NCBI RefSeq assembly: GCF_026343945.1 | Contig: NZ_JAPKNJ010000001.1 | Coordinates: forward strand, 1,922,001 to 1,986,000 | DNA from: Kaistia algarum | Lineage (GTDB): Bacteria > Pseudomonadota > Alphaproteobacteria > Rhizobiales > Kaistiaceae | Length of the DNA: 64,000 nucleotides | Reading direction: 5' to 3' | Part shown: positions 8,050 through 16,432 of the stretch, one piece after another | Position numbering within the stretch: the first letter of the stretch is position 1 | How the letters are laid out: the number at the start of each line of letters is the position of its first letter | The notes under the pieces: generated by a model | The model's database searches: none | Seen by the model: the letters and a program-made list of their open reading frames with translations, nothing else | Told to the model about the DNA's origin: nothing | Program-made: the position numbers and the translations under genes

Positions 8050-8897
8050 TGCCGATGAAGCCGCCGAGGATCTGTGGATGCGGGTACAGGATCGCCTCTG
8101 GCGAGCCTTGCCCGTGTGAGCGCAAGCAAGCAGAAGCTCGGCGGACCCGCCACGACGCCCGTCGCTTGCCGGCGCGCGAGCGCGGCTATGACAGCCGTTG
8201 GGACAAGGCGCGCGCCACGTTCCTTAGCCGTCGCCCGCATTGCGAATTCGTCGTCGACGGCAAGGCTTGCGGCAAGCCGGCGACGATCGTCGACCATGTC
8301 GTTCCGCATCGTGGCGATCAGGAATTGTTTTGGGATAGCGGTAATTGGATGCCGCTCTGCGCCCATTGTCATTCGAGCCGGAAGCAATCGCTGGAACATC
8401 GCGGCAGCGCGGCTGCACGGGCGCGCGCCATGCCATTTGGCATCCGTCCCTCGCGTATCCCTGTCATCATCGTCTGCGGCCCGCCGGGCGCAGGCAAAGC
8501 GGCCTATGTCGAGATCCATTCCAACCCGCGAGATCTGGTCATCGATTTCGACGTGATCCGCGATCGCCTGGCAAGCCAGGCTGGGAGAAACCCCGTCACC
8601 TCTCTGACGGCCAAGGCGCTCGACGAGCGCAACCGTCTGCTGCGCTCGCTCGCCGACGATCATCTGCACGATCGGTGTTTTTTCATCGTCTCGGCGGCCG
8701 ATCCCGAGGATCGCGAGACCTGGCGCCGCAAACTCGGCGGCCGGATCGTTCTTCTCGCCACGCCGCTCGAGGAGTGTATCCGCCGGATCCAGTCAGACCC
8801 GCGCCGCTACGGCAAGGAAAACCAGTTGATCGATCTTGCGCGGGCCTGGTGGGAGCGCCAGCCTGCGCCCGCGCAACCGCTCCGACAGGAGGCCTAG
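8049..8897 (+). CDS. HNH endonuclease fused to a P-loop kinase-like domain
   Basis: A 282-residue two-domain protein. Residues about 45-115 form an HNH nuclease: zinc Cys pairs (C65/C74 and C104/C107-type spacing), DH at 82-83, N99 in GNWMPLC, and His in CHSSRKQ. HNH proteins beside terminases assist DNA cleavage during packaging in HK97-like phages. Residues about 137-270 form a P-loop NTPase domain: VIIVCGPPGAGKAAYV (Walker A, K150), then DLVIDFDVIRDRL and a helical tail. The Walker A ends GKA, not GKS/T, so metal coordination may be weakened. The fusion is unusual; the second domain could be a kinase-like end-processing or inactive regulatory domain. Confidence 0.82.
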   Translation: MPMKPPRICGCGYRIASGEPCPCERKQAEARRTRHDARRLPARERGYDSRWDKARATFLSRRPHCEFVVDGKACGKPATIVDHVVPHRGDQELFWDSGNWMPLCAHCHSSRKQSLEHRGSAAARARAMPFGIRPSRIPVIIVCGPPGAGKAAYVEIHSNPRDLVIDFDVIRDRLASQAGRNPVTSLTAKALDERNRLLRSLADDHLHDRCFFIVSAADPEDRETWRRKLGGRIVLLATPLEECIRRIQSDPRRYGKENQLIDLARAWWERQPAPAQPLRQEA

Positions 8898-8898
8898 C

Positions 8899-9204
8899 GT
8901 GATCGTCACTCTTGAGGAAGCCAAGCAACACCTTCGCGTCGATTTCGACGACGATGACGATCTGATCACGGCGAAGATCGAGGCGGCCGGAAACCAGCTC
9001 GAGCGCATGCTCGGCTATGCCGTCGCCGACACATTCGGCGGCGTGGATCAGGATCCGGTGCCGCCGGCACTGAAAGAGGCCGTGCTGCAACTGGTGACGA
9101 CCTGGTTCGAGAACCGGGCGACCGTTGCCATGGATGTCTCCCTCGCCGAGATGCCGATCTCGTTCCAGGCGATCGTCTGCGAGTACCGGGAATGGAGCTT
9201 TTAG
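8899..9204 (+). CDS. Phage head-tail connector protein (gp6-like)
   Basis: A 101-residue protein with the gp6/QLRG-type opening VTLEEAKQHLRVDFDDDDDLITAKIEAA and a helical AVLQLVTTWFENR segment. These small proteins form the ring below the portal that links head and tail. The GTG at 8899 is chosen because homology starts there and an AGGAGG lies just upstream; a longer upstream reading lacks similarity. It is notable that a connector is kept while no portal gene is visible. Confidence 0.82.
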   Translation: MIVTLEEAKQHLRVDFDDDDDLITAKIEAAGNQLERMLGYAVADTFGGVDQDPVPPALKEAVLQLVTTWFENRATVAMDVSLAEMPISFQAIVCEYREWSF

Positions 9205-9621
9205 ATGCGCGGCGTGAAGCCCTATCTCGCCGTCGACAATGGCGATTTGAAACAGATACCGGACCCGCCGGAATGGATCGGTGAGAGCGCGGCCGACGAA
9301 TGGCGCCGTGCCGTTCCGGACCTCGTTGCGCGCGGGCGCCTGAACGGGGCGGACCTCGGATCCGTCGAGGCCTACTGCGTCGCCATGGGTCAAGTGCGCG
9401 ACCTGCAAGCCATCCTGATCGAGAAAGGACCCGTGATCTATCCCCAGAATGGCGGCTTGCCCAAGCGCCACCCCGCTGCGGTGATGCAGGCGGAGGCGAT
9501 GAGCACGGCGCTGCGCCTCGCGGCCGAACTCGGTCTTACGCCCGTCAGTCGCGGGCGCCCCTCCCTCCGGGACAATCATCGTGACGACGGCAATCAGTCG
9601 CTCTTTGGCGTGGATTTCTGA
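9205..9621 (+). CDS. P27-family phage terminase small subunit
   Basis: A 138-residue small terminase that starts immediately at the connector stop. The family signature is visible: IPDPPEWIGESAADEWRRAVPDLVARGRLNGADLGSVEAYCVAMGQ, followed by QNGGLPKRHPAAVMQAEA and ELGLTPVSRGRPS. Small terminases recognise the packaging (cos/pac) site and load the large subunit. The last 41 nt overlap the start of the large-subunit gene in another frame, a compact phage-type coupling. Confidence 0.85.
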   Translation: MRGVKPYLAVDNGDLKQIPDPPEWIGESAADEWRRAVPDLVARGRLNGADLGSVEAYCVAMGQVRDLQAILIEKGPVIYPQNGGLPKRHPAAVMQAEAMSTALRLAAELGLTPVSRGRPSLRDNHRDDGNQSLFGVDF

Positions 9622-11194
9622 CGGTTCGCCGATCGACGACCCGTTCGGCTATGGCGAGCGGGCCGTTCGATTCCTGCGCGCGCTGCGTCACCCGAAAAGC
9701 CGCCTGCCCGATCATGCCTTCGAACTCCTGCCGTGGCAGGAGCGGATCGTCCGGCGGATCTACGGGCCTTGTCATCCGGATGGGCGCCGGATCGTCCGCA
9801 ACGTCTCGATGCTTCTGCCAAGGGGCGGGCGCAAAACCTCGCTCGGCGCGGCTCTGGCGCTGCTGCACGCGATCGGACCGGAGCGCATAGCCGGCGGCCA
9901 GGTCATCTGCGCCGCCTCGGACCGGGAACAGGCGCGTATCGCCTATGCCGAGGCGGTCGGGATCGTCCAGGAAGACGAGCATATCGCCAGCCGCATGCGC
10001 TTCGCCGACTATCGCCATTCCATGGTGCACCCGCTTACCGGCTCGGTCCTGAAGGCGATCAGCTGCGACGCCGGCCGGGCGCATGGCGGTACGCCCTCCT
10101 TCGTGCTTGCCGACGAGCTGCACGCCTGGCTGAAGCGGGATCTATGGGACGTTCTGCGCACGGGTCTCGTCAAGGTGCCGCGCTCGCTCATGGTCGTCAT
10201 CTCGACCGCCGGACGCGGCCAGGAGAATGTTGCCTGGGATGTCTTCGACTATGCTCGCCAGGTGGCGCGCGGCGAGAAGGACGATCCGGCGACGCTGCCG
10301 ATCCTGTTCGAGACGCCGGCCGATGCCGACTGGCGCGACGAGGCGAACTGGTACGCCGTCAATCCGGGCCTTGAGCACGGCTTCCCCGACATTGAGGGCC
10401 TTCGCCAGCTTGCGCGCGAGGCCGAAGGCCGTCCGGCGGATCGCGAGGCCTTCCGGCAATTGCACCTGAATGTCTGGCTCGATCACTCGGCCGATCCCTT
10501 TGTCGACATGCAGATCTATGACGAGGGCGCCGATCCGGTCGACCTCGACGAGATGCGGGATCGGTCATGCTGGCTCGCCGTCGATCTGTCGTCGAACTCG
10601 GACCTGACCGTCATCGTCGCGTGCTGGGAGGACGGAGAAGGCGCCTATGTCGTCTGGCCGTTCTTTTTCTGCCCGGCCGACAATCTGCGCGGCCGTGCCG
10701 ATCGCGACGGCGTCCCCTATCCCGGCTGGGCCGAAGACGGCTTCATCACAGCGACGCCGGGCAATGTCGTCGACTTCCGCGCCGTCGAGGCGAAAATCCG
10801 CGATCTTTGCGAAATCTTCGATGTGCAGGAGATCGCCTTCGATCCGCACCTCGCCCGCAACATGATGGCGAACCTCGGCGAGGATGGGCTTCCTGTGGTC
10901 GAGATGCGCCAAGGCTGGGTGACCATGGCGCCGGCGGTCAAGGAACTCGAGCGCGCGATCGTCGGCCGCAACCTCCGCCATGGCGGCCATCCCGTGCTGC
11001 GCTGGAACTTCGCCAACATCGCCGTGGAAACCGACAAGGCGGGTAATCGCTCATTCCACAAGGGCAAGAGCCGCGACCGCATCGACGGCGCCGTGGCAAC
11101 GGCTATGGCCGTGGCGCGCTGCGCTGCTGGCAGCTCGTCAAACTCGATCTATGAAAGTGCGGACGGGTGGTCTGGGGAGATGGCGTATTTCTGA
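9581..11194 (+). CDS. Phage terminase large subunit (ATPase/nuclease packaging motor)
   Basis: A 537-residue TerL of the HK97-like group. The N-terminal ATPase has an atypical Walker A (LLPRGGRKTS, about 79-87) and Walker B with catalytic acid (SFVLADELHAW, about 173-183). The coupling motif lies near VVISTAGRGQ. The C-terminal RNase H-like nuclease shows a first Asp in WLAVDLSSNSDLT (D335) and a last acidic motif in KSRDRIDGAVATAMA near the end. It starts at GTG 9581 inside the terS gene. Both domains look intact, so this island should be able to drive packaging if a portal is supplied in trans. Confidence 0.92.
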   Translation: MTTAISRSLAWISDGSPIDDPFGYGERAVRFLRALRHPKSRLPDHAFELLPWQERIVRRIYGPCHPDGRRIVRNVSMLLPRGGRKTSLGAALALLHAIGPERIAGGQVICAASDREQARIAYAEAVGIVQEDEHIASRMRFADYRHSMVHPLTGSVLKAISCDAGRAHGGTPSFVLADELHAWLKRDLWDVLRTGLVKVPRSLMVVISTAGRGQENVAWDVFDYARQVARGEKDDPATLPILFETPADADWRDEANWYAVNPGLEHGFPDIEGLRQLAREAEGRPADREAFRQLHLNVWLDHSADPFVDMQIYDEGADPVDLDEMRDRSCWLAVDLSSNSDLTVIVACWEDGEGAYVVWPFFFCPADNLRGRADRDGVPYPGWAEDGFITATPGNVVDFRAVEAKIRDLCEIFDVQEIAFDPHLARNMMANLGEDGLPVVEMRQGWVTMAPAVKELERAIVGRNLRHGGHPVLRWNFANIAVETDKAGNRSFHKGKSRDRIDGAVATAMAVARCAAGSSSNSIYESADGWSGEMAYF

Positions 11195-11331
11195 GAAAGC
11201 CATTCCACCATCTTCAAAACTAGCAACGGTTGACGATGACCCAATATCTCAACACACTCAATGGACGCAGGACAGGCGCGTCTCAATCGCATTTGCCCGG
11301 GATCAAGCGTCGGAGATCAAGGACGGTCGAA

Positions 11332-12915
11332 ATGAAAGCCGGCGCCAAAATCAGCTGCCTTAAGGAGCTATCCTTCGGCAATCAAGTCGCCGAAGAGGAG
11401 AGAGAAACTCTTCGAGCTTATTTCGTCAAGACGCAAGCTTGGAATCGAATATATAACGGCGATATCGATATCATATACGGCCCGAAGGGTTCGGGGAAGA
11501 GCGCATTATACGTATTGATCCGGGATCATGACGACGACTTATTCGACAAACGTGTCTTGGTGATTGCTGCTGAAAACCCGCAGGGGGCGCCGGCATTCAA
11601 AGATCTTGAGCGCGACCCTCCACCGACCGAACGAGAATTCGCGGGAATATGGAAGCTGTACTTTGTTTCACTGCTCGGCCGAGTTGTGGCCGATTTTGGA
11701 ATCGATAATGCAGCATCACGCGAGCTCGTTTCGGCGTTGAAAGAGCACGATCTTCTTCCCGAGAAGAGGACCGCACTAGGCGTCGTGCTGAAAACAGTCA
11801 GACGTTATGTTGCCCGAATGTTCCGCCCCAGTTCGATTGAAGGATCGGCTACCGTTGACCCCTCAACAGGCATCCCTTTGGTCACAGGCAAGATCGTCTT
11901 CGAAGAACCAGATATGGCTGCCCAGAAGGCAGGCACAATTTCTGTAGACGAACTGTTGTCAGTTGCTAACAACGCGTTTGATGCTGCCGGCTATGATGTA
12001 TGGCTAATGCTGGATCGCCTAGATGTCGCATTCGATGAAGCATCTGAATTAGAATTCAACGCACTGAGATCGCTATTCCGCGCCTACAGAGATATCCGCT
12101 CATTCGGGCGCATTAAACCCAAAATATTTCTTCGCACCGATATATGGAAAAGAATAACGGAGGGCGGTTTTCGAGAAGCTACGCATTTTTCAAGAGATAT
12201 ACATATACAGTGGGACAAACCATCTCTAAAAAATTTGATCGTCAGAAGACTCTTGAATAATAAGCAAGTGATAGATCTGTACGATGTCGCGGTTAGCAAT
12301 GTACTCTCGTCGTCGGATCTGCAGGATCAATTCTTTGAGAGAGTTTTTCCAGACCAAGTTGAAGTTGGCAAAAAACAGTCGACGACCCTTGACTGGCTTC
12401 TTCGACGAACGGCTGACGGAAGTCATGAAACGCAACCAAGGGATCTGATCCTATTCTTGAACAAGCTGAGCGAAGTGCAGACAAAACGAATCGAGCGTGG
12501 CGATATCGAACCGGAAGGCGAATATTTGTTCGATCGAACCGCTTTCAAGGAAGCGATGCCCGCTCTATCTGAGTACCGCGTTACAAAAGTAATATTTGCT
12601 GAATATCCGCGACTGCGACCGTATGTGGATGCTCTTCGCGAGCAGAAGACTGAGCATACGGTTTCATCTTTGGCGGATTTGTGGGCCCTGAGCATCGATG
12701 AGACGGAGGTAGCGGCCAAAGAGCTGGTTGACGTCGGATTCTTCGAAGAACGACGCGTAAAAGGAGAGACGACTTATTGGGTTCCCTTCGTCTATCGCCC
12801 ATATCTGGCCATGACACAAGGTCGATCATCGGGAAGATATTCAGAGTTTGACTGGTTTGATTTGGATGATGACGTGGAGGATCTGACGGACGAGACTGAT
12901 AAGGTTGGCTCGTAA
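11332..12915 (+). CDS. P-loop ATPase of the Sll1717-like family, AT-rich cargo gene
   Basis: A 527-residue STAND/AAA-like ATPase. Walker A is IIYGPKGSGKSALY (about 48-60) and Walker B is DVWLMLDRLDVAF (about 222-234). A long helical C-terminus ends in a winged-helix-like and acidic tail. ATG 11332 is preferred over an upstream in-frame start because AAGGA lies at the right distance and homology begins there. Base composition drops sharply relative to the phage genes, which suggests separate acquisition. Members of this family are uncharacterised but frequent in mobile elements and defence neighbourhoods. A cargo or anti-phage role is inferred from the position behind terL. Confidence 0.75.
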   Translation: MKAGAKISCLKELSFGNQVAEEERETLRAYFVKTQAWNRIYNGDIDIIYGPKGSGKSALYVLIRDHDDDLFDKRVLVIAAENPQGAPAFKDLERDPPPTEREFAGIWKLYFVSLLGRVVADFGIDNAASRELVSALKEHDLLPEKRTALGVVLKTVRRYVARMFRPSSIEGSATVDPSTGIPLVTGKIVFEEPDMAAQKAGTISVDELLSVANNAFDAAGYDVWLMLDRLDVAFDEASELEFNALRSLFRAYRDIRSFGRIKPKIFLRTDIWKRITEGGFREATHFSRDIHIQWDKPSLKNLIVRRLLNNKQVIDLYDVAVSNVLSSSDLQDQFFERVFPDQVEVGKKQSTTLDWLLRRTADGSHETQPRDLILFLNKLSEVQTKRIERGDIEPEGEYLFDRTAFKEAMPALSEYRVTKVIFAEYPRLRPYVDALREQKTEHTVSSLADLWALSIDETEVAAKELVDVGFFEERRVKGETTYWVPFVYRPYLAMTQGRSSGRYSEFDWFDLDDDVEDLTDETDKVGS

Positions 12916-13214
12916 AGCAGGATTGGTTCGCCCTATGCGGACCGAAAGACGTTCCTAGATTTGAATTTGCGTCGGCACTCCGGTTGTCGGCCGGCGCCAG
13001 GCAGCGAGCGACCCGTGCCGCGATATCCATCGGGGGGAACCTACGCCTACGAAGCGGCACCGGTTATGCGATCTGCGATGTTCGGGCCGCAATCAGCACC
13101 GCATCCAGCCCTTGAGCTGACTACACTAGCGAGGACGAGGTAAAGCCGTAGGCGGGGGAGGTGAGACCACGTTCGCCACCGGGGCGCATACTTGCTGTAC
13201 TCTTGTCAATTATA
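12916..13214. other. Intergenic region between two AT-rich cargo genes
   Basis: 299 nt between the convergent ATPase gene and the unknown minus-strand gene. GC content returns to host-like values here, with no convincing ORF, tRNA or strong terminator. It may be an old join between two cargo insertions. Confidence 0.4.
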
Positions 13215-13829
13215 TCATTTGCGGGAGTTTACGTTGACTAGACGGACGAACTGCGAGGCGGTATCCAGTATGCCGCGCAATACTTCGATGATATACGTCA
13301 CATAGCAGAGCTTCCTCAGGAGGCCGACCTCATGGGTGGACAGGCATTTTGCGAGGTCTCCCATAAGTTTGAATCCCTTCGACTCATAACTGGTTTTGCT
13401 CGATGCCGAAGACCGACTACCGGCGACCTTAACTGAACTGCGTTTTGTATTTCCATCTATTATAGGGGTTTCTGTAGAAATAGATTCGGACGAATTAACG
13501 GCAGCATCACTAGCGGAATACAACCTAGAGAATTGTTGCCAATACAAGGAGGCGCGACTACAAAGTGCGGCCCACTCGGCTATTGAGTTATCGCTGACGT
13601 CATCGCCGTACAAGGCGTGCCGTTTAATATCGCGCCTTAAAATTGACCAGTTAGAATCAATGTCTAGTATTTCGTCTATATCGTCAGCGATACCAAATAT
13701 ATTAGACAGATATAAATTATCGACTTCTATTCTGTCACCAGAAGATAGATGTAGCAATTTGTCGAGTTGATCGTCGATGTAATCGCAAAGTGTTATGATC
13801 GTTCTTGTTTCTGATTGTTCGGTAGACAT
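13215..13829 (-). CDS. Hypothetical protein, AT-rich, helical
   Basis: A 204-residue unrecognised protein. It begins with an acidic helical region (TLCDYIDDQLDKLLHL... GIADDIDEILDID), has a Ser-rich low-complexity linker (about 110-150), and ends in a mostly hydrophobic helix pair (LLRKLCYVTYIIEVLRGILDTASQFVRLV) that might contact membrane or protein. The gene is clearly AT-richer than its surroundings. A G-run just before the ATG is the only ribosome-binding candidate. It lies opposite the Sll1717-like ATPase and could be a partner or independent cargo. No function is assigned. Confidence 0.5.
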   Translation of the reverse strand: MSTEQSETRTIITLCDYIDDQLDKLLHLSSGDRIEVDNLYLSNIFGIADDIDEILDIDSNWSILRRDIKRHALYGDDVSDNSIAEWAALCSRASLYWQQFSRLYSASDAAVNSSESISTETPIIDGNTKRSSVKVAGSRSSASSKTSYESKGFKLMGDLAKCLSTHEVGLLRKLCYVTYIIEVLRGILDTASQFVRLVNVNSRK

Positions 13830-13922
13830 TGGGTAGCCCCCCCGAGTTATACCGTATCTACGCTGAATTTTGCGGGAACGTATATTTAAAGAACGCTGTA
13901 TATAGTGTTCAAGCCGGAATGG

Positions 13923-14183
13923 CTATGCGGTTCCCCTTTTCCTAAGCCGCACTCCCGGGCCTTCGCCATTCTCGTCGACGAAGATCACGCCGGCGGCCTC
14001 AAGGGCACGGCGAATCGCCGCCAGATTGTTCAGCGTTGGGACGCGTCGACCCTTCTCGAAATCTCGGATCGTGCTTTCGCTCAGATTGGCACGCTCCGCC
14101 AGCGCGGTCTGCGACCAGTCGAGGAGGCCCCTCGCGCCACGAGATTGGGCTGGCGATACGCCTAAAGAGACGCTTTCCGTCAT
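13923..14183 (-). CDS. XRE-family HTH transcriptional regulator
   Basis: An 86-residue Cro/CI-type regulator: helix-turn-helix ARGLLDWSQTALAERANLSESTIRDFEKGRRVPTLNNLAAIRRALEAAGV, then a short tail typical of small phage-type repressors (VIFVDENGEGPGVRLRKRG). It is divergent from the early/integration operon starting near 14255. An inverted repeat and a TTGACA promoter element lie between the two. The likely role is repression of the island's + strand operon and autoregulation. Confidence 0.87.
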   Translation of the reverse strand: MTESVSLGVSPAQSRGARGLLDWSQTALAERANLSESTIRDFEKGRRVPTLNNLAAIRRALEAAGVIFVDENGEGPGVRLRKRGTA

Positions 14184-14199
14184 TGATCCACGATTTCCG

Positions 14200-14236
14200 T
14201 TGACAAATCCTTGAGGCCAACGCTATTCGTTTAGCG
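14200..14236 (+). promoter_or_regulatory. Probable promoter and repressor operator of the island A early operon
   Basis: A consensus -35 TTGACA (14200-14205) is followed 17 nt later by a weak -10 (CTATTC). A small inverted repeat CGCTA-TTCGTT-TAGCG (14221-14236) covers the -10. CCAACG flanks it twice as a direct repeat. Placement between the XRE gene and the divergent operon makes it a natural operator. Confidence 0.45.
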
Positions 14237-14254
14237 CCAACGATTTTCTACCAC

Positions 14255-14443
14255 ATGAGGCCGCGCATGAACAAGCATTTGCGCGAACGGGCGAGCTATG
14301 TCCGCACGTTCGAGATGGTCGAGACGACGAGCTTGCGCCAGCGCGTCGAGGACGCGATCGAGGGGCTGGCGGATATCCTGCAGGCGATCGACGCCACGGC
14401 GGGGGCCGAAGCCAGCGAGGCGCGGGAGGTTCGGTCATGCTGA
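14255..14443 (+). CDS. Small hypothetical protein, first gene of the early operon
   Basis: A 62-residue protein (alternative start at 14267, MNKHLRERASYV). It is helical and charged, with LRQRVEDAIEGLADILQAIDA suggesting a short coiled coil. Its end overlaps the next start by 7 nt, which supports translation. Small proteins of this type are common in alphaproteobacterial phage control regions. No function is assigned. Confidence 0.5.
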   Translation: MRPRMNKHLRERASYVRTFEMVETTSLRQRVEDAIEGLADILQAIDATAGAEASEAREVRSC

Positions 14444-14817
14444 GCCGCCGCGAACTCCTCCCAGCCGTCGCCGCTGCCTCGCTGGCGCCGATCCCTGCCG
14501 GTCCTGCCCTTGCCCAGCTCAACATGGACGCGGACCCCTGGGCGCGCCTCTGCGGCGAGCGGGCGACGCTTATCCGCCTTGTGGCGGGATCCTCCATCGG
14601 GGGCAATATTCCGGACGAAGTCGCCCTTCCCGCCTGGGACCGCTGCAACGAGATCGATGAAGAGCTTGGCGCGTCGGCGCCTCTGACCCGGCACGGCGTC
14701 CGCCTCGCGATGGAAGCCTTCAAGTCCGAATTCGACGACGCGTGCCTGCCGAACGAGGGCGCCATCGCGGCGATGTTCCGGGCGGTCTTCGCGCTGCTGG
14801 ACGGAGATCTCGCATGA
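14437..14817 (+). CDS. Hypothetical phage-island protein with a Tat-like N-terminus
   Basis: A 126-residue protein beginning MLSRRELLPAVAAASLAPIPAGPALAQ, which looks like a twin-arginine leader (SRRELL then a hydrophobic stretch and ALAQ cleavage site). The remainder is helical and acidic (AWDRCNEIDEELGAS...). Exported proteins are unusual in a phage control operon; the resemblance could be fortuitous. The gene is translationally coupled at both ends: it overlaps the 62-aa gene and shares ATGA with the next gene. Confidence 0.55.
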   Translation: MLSRRELLPAVAAASLAPIPAGPALAQLNMDADPWARLCGERATLIRLVAGSSIGGNIPDEVALPAWDRCNEIDEELGASAPLTRHGVRLAMEAFKSEFDDACLPNEGAIAAMFRAVFALLDGDLA

Positions 14818-15575
14818 TGGCCCGCGCTCTTGTCCTTCAGCCCCGTCCGCTCCTGGTTGACGAGATTGTCCGCATGCGCGGCGGCGTCGCGGCTCTTGCC
14901 ACCCTGCGCCGCGAGGCCGAAGCCGAGATGGACCGGCTGATCAGCCTGCTTGACGAGATCGACGGCGATCCCGACCTCGAGGCGAATGGCGATGAATCCG
15001 AGCCGTCGCTCGGCTGGTGCCCTTCCGGCGGCCATGGCGACACCGAGGACCGCGAGGAAGATTGCGAAGACGAGGGCGCCGCCTGCGATGACGAGGGATG
15101 GCTGGAAGAGGACGGTGACGCCTCAAGCGAGGATGAGCCGATCTTCCCGCTGTGCCGCGCGCCGAACCGAAGCTCGATCGAGCCGGCGCTGTTGCCGCCG
15201 CAATATTTCATGACGGGCGAGGGCGGTTGCCTCGATCCGGTCGTCAAGGATGGCGACCGCGTGCTGATCAGCCGAGGCGAGCCCGTCCGGCCGGGCGATT
15301 TCGTGGCGCTCTTCCTCCACCGCGATTGGGTGCCGCGCGGCGGTCACCAGGTGCTGTTGAAGCGCCTCATCGCCGATCGCCGCGCCCCCGATCCCGGCGC
15401 GCCTGCCGAGGTCGAGGTTGAGATGTTCAACCCACAGTTGCGTCTTCGCTTTCCGGCGAAGGCTGTGCTGGCAATCCACCGCATGGTCCGGGTCGACAAC
15501 ACCTCGCCGAGCTATCGCCTGACGCAGGGGGAGATGCTCGCGGCTGCGGCGAAATCGAACTCCCGAGCAGTGTAG
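14814..15575 (+). CDS. S24/LexA-like domain protein with Cys in place of the catalytic Ser
   Basis: A 253-residue protein. Residues about 1-45 contain a helical segment (TLRREAEAEMDRLISLLDEI). Residues about 55-115 are highly acidic and Cys-containing. Residues about 130-235 resemble the S24 peptidase/LexA C-terminal domain: GGCLDPVVKDGDRVLISRGEPVRPGDFVALF, then HQVLLKRLIADR carrying the expected catalytic Lys. In canonical members the first motif reads G(D)SM.P; here the Ser position is Cys. No N-terminal DNA-binding HTH is evident, so this is not an ordinary repressor. It may sense or relay SOS-like signals within the island. Confidence 0.65.
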   Translation: MMARALVLQPRPLLVDEIVRMRGGVAALATLRREAEAEMDRLISLLDEIDGDPDLEANGDESEPSLGWCPSGGHGDTEDREEDCEDEGAACDDEGWLEEDGDASSEDEPIFPLCRAPNRSSIEPALLPPQYFMTGEGGCLDPVVKDGDRVLISRGEPVRPGDFVALFLHRDWVPRGGHQVLLKRLIADRRAPDPGAPAEVEVEMFNPQLRLRFPAKAVLAIHRMVRVDNTSPSYRLTQGEMLAAAAKSNSRAV

Positions 15576-15657
15576 ACAGGTCATGCTACGCGAACGTGGG
15601 GATTGCAGCGGTTTTAAGAGCGTGGTATCTACATCGCAATTGATCGTGGGAACCACC

Positions 15658-16404
15658 ATGCATTCTTACACCCTCACCGCCTTCACGCCGGCCGAAGTTG
15701 AGAAGATCACGGGCTTGAGCACGATGATGCAGCGCGATTGGCGGCGCCGTGGCTTTATTCCCGTGGTCGGAGGGCACGCGCGTTTCGATCCTTTCTCCCT
15801 CGCCGAAATCTTCGTCATGAAGCTGCTTGCGGATCGCGGTATCGGGCCGATTCACTCGAGGGGTGTGGCTGAGTGGTGCGCAATCGGTATCCTCTGGAAC
15901 GCGCTTCTGTGGGTGGATGCCTATGAGGGAGATCACCTGCGGACCTTCGAGTGGTATCCGGAAGACGTTCGTCAGGCTCTTGCCGCTCAGCGCTCGCCGA
16001 GCGCCAAAGATGAGGGTTTGCTCGAAGCCGTCCTCGGGGCAGCCGGCATCGAACTGCCGAAAGGCTTAGGAAGCGGTTGGGCCGCAAAGGGCGAGTATCT
16101 AGCCCGACAGGTCCTCCGCATGCGAGGCCATGGCCGCGTCATCCCTGCGAGGTTCTTCGTCTGGTGGGCTGACGGAACGCATGTCTGGCACGAATCCCTC
16201 GACATGGCTTTCGGCGGAGTTTCAAACGAGGCCAAGTATGCCGGGCCCGTCATCGTGCTCGATCTCAATGCGATAGCTTCGACCATGGGCGAGCGGGCGG
16301 GGCGAGCACTTGTGCATGTTGAATTCGAGACAGATGCGCAAGGCAATGTGCTTTCGCCGATCGAATACGGAGATGCTGTAGCCCTTACCAATCCTGTTGC
16401 ATGA
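15658..16404 (+). CDS. MerR-like HTH domain protein of unknown function
   Basis: A 248-residue protein. Residues about 6-50 look like a winged-helix MerR-type fold (FTPAEVEKITGLSTMMQRDWRRRGFIP... FDPFSLAEIFVMKLLADRGI). The C-terminal 180 residues are unrecognised and contain conserved-looking Trp-rich strands (RFFVWWADGTHVWHES). ATG 15658 is chosen over an upstream start because the domain begins there and GGGA lies upstream. Its position between the S24-like gene and the excisionase-like gene suggests a regulatory role in the island. Confidence 0.65.
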   Translation: MHSYTLTAFTPAEVEKITGLSTMMQRDWRRRGFIPVVGGHARFDPFSLAEIFVMKLLADRGIGPIHSRGVAEWCAIGILWNALLWVDAYEGDHLRTFEWYPEDVRQALAAQRSPSAKDEGLLEAVLGAAGIELPKGLGSGWAAKGEYLARQVLRMRGHGRVIPARFFVWWADGTHVWHESLDMAFGGVSNEAKYAGPVIVLDLNAIASTMGERAGRALVHVEFETDAQGNVLSPIEYGDAVALTNPVA

Positions 16405-16432
16405 ACGGATAGGAAGAGAGGGAACGGCAGAA

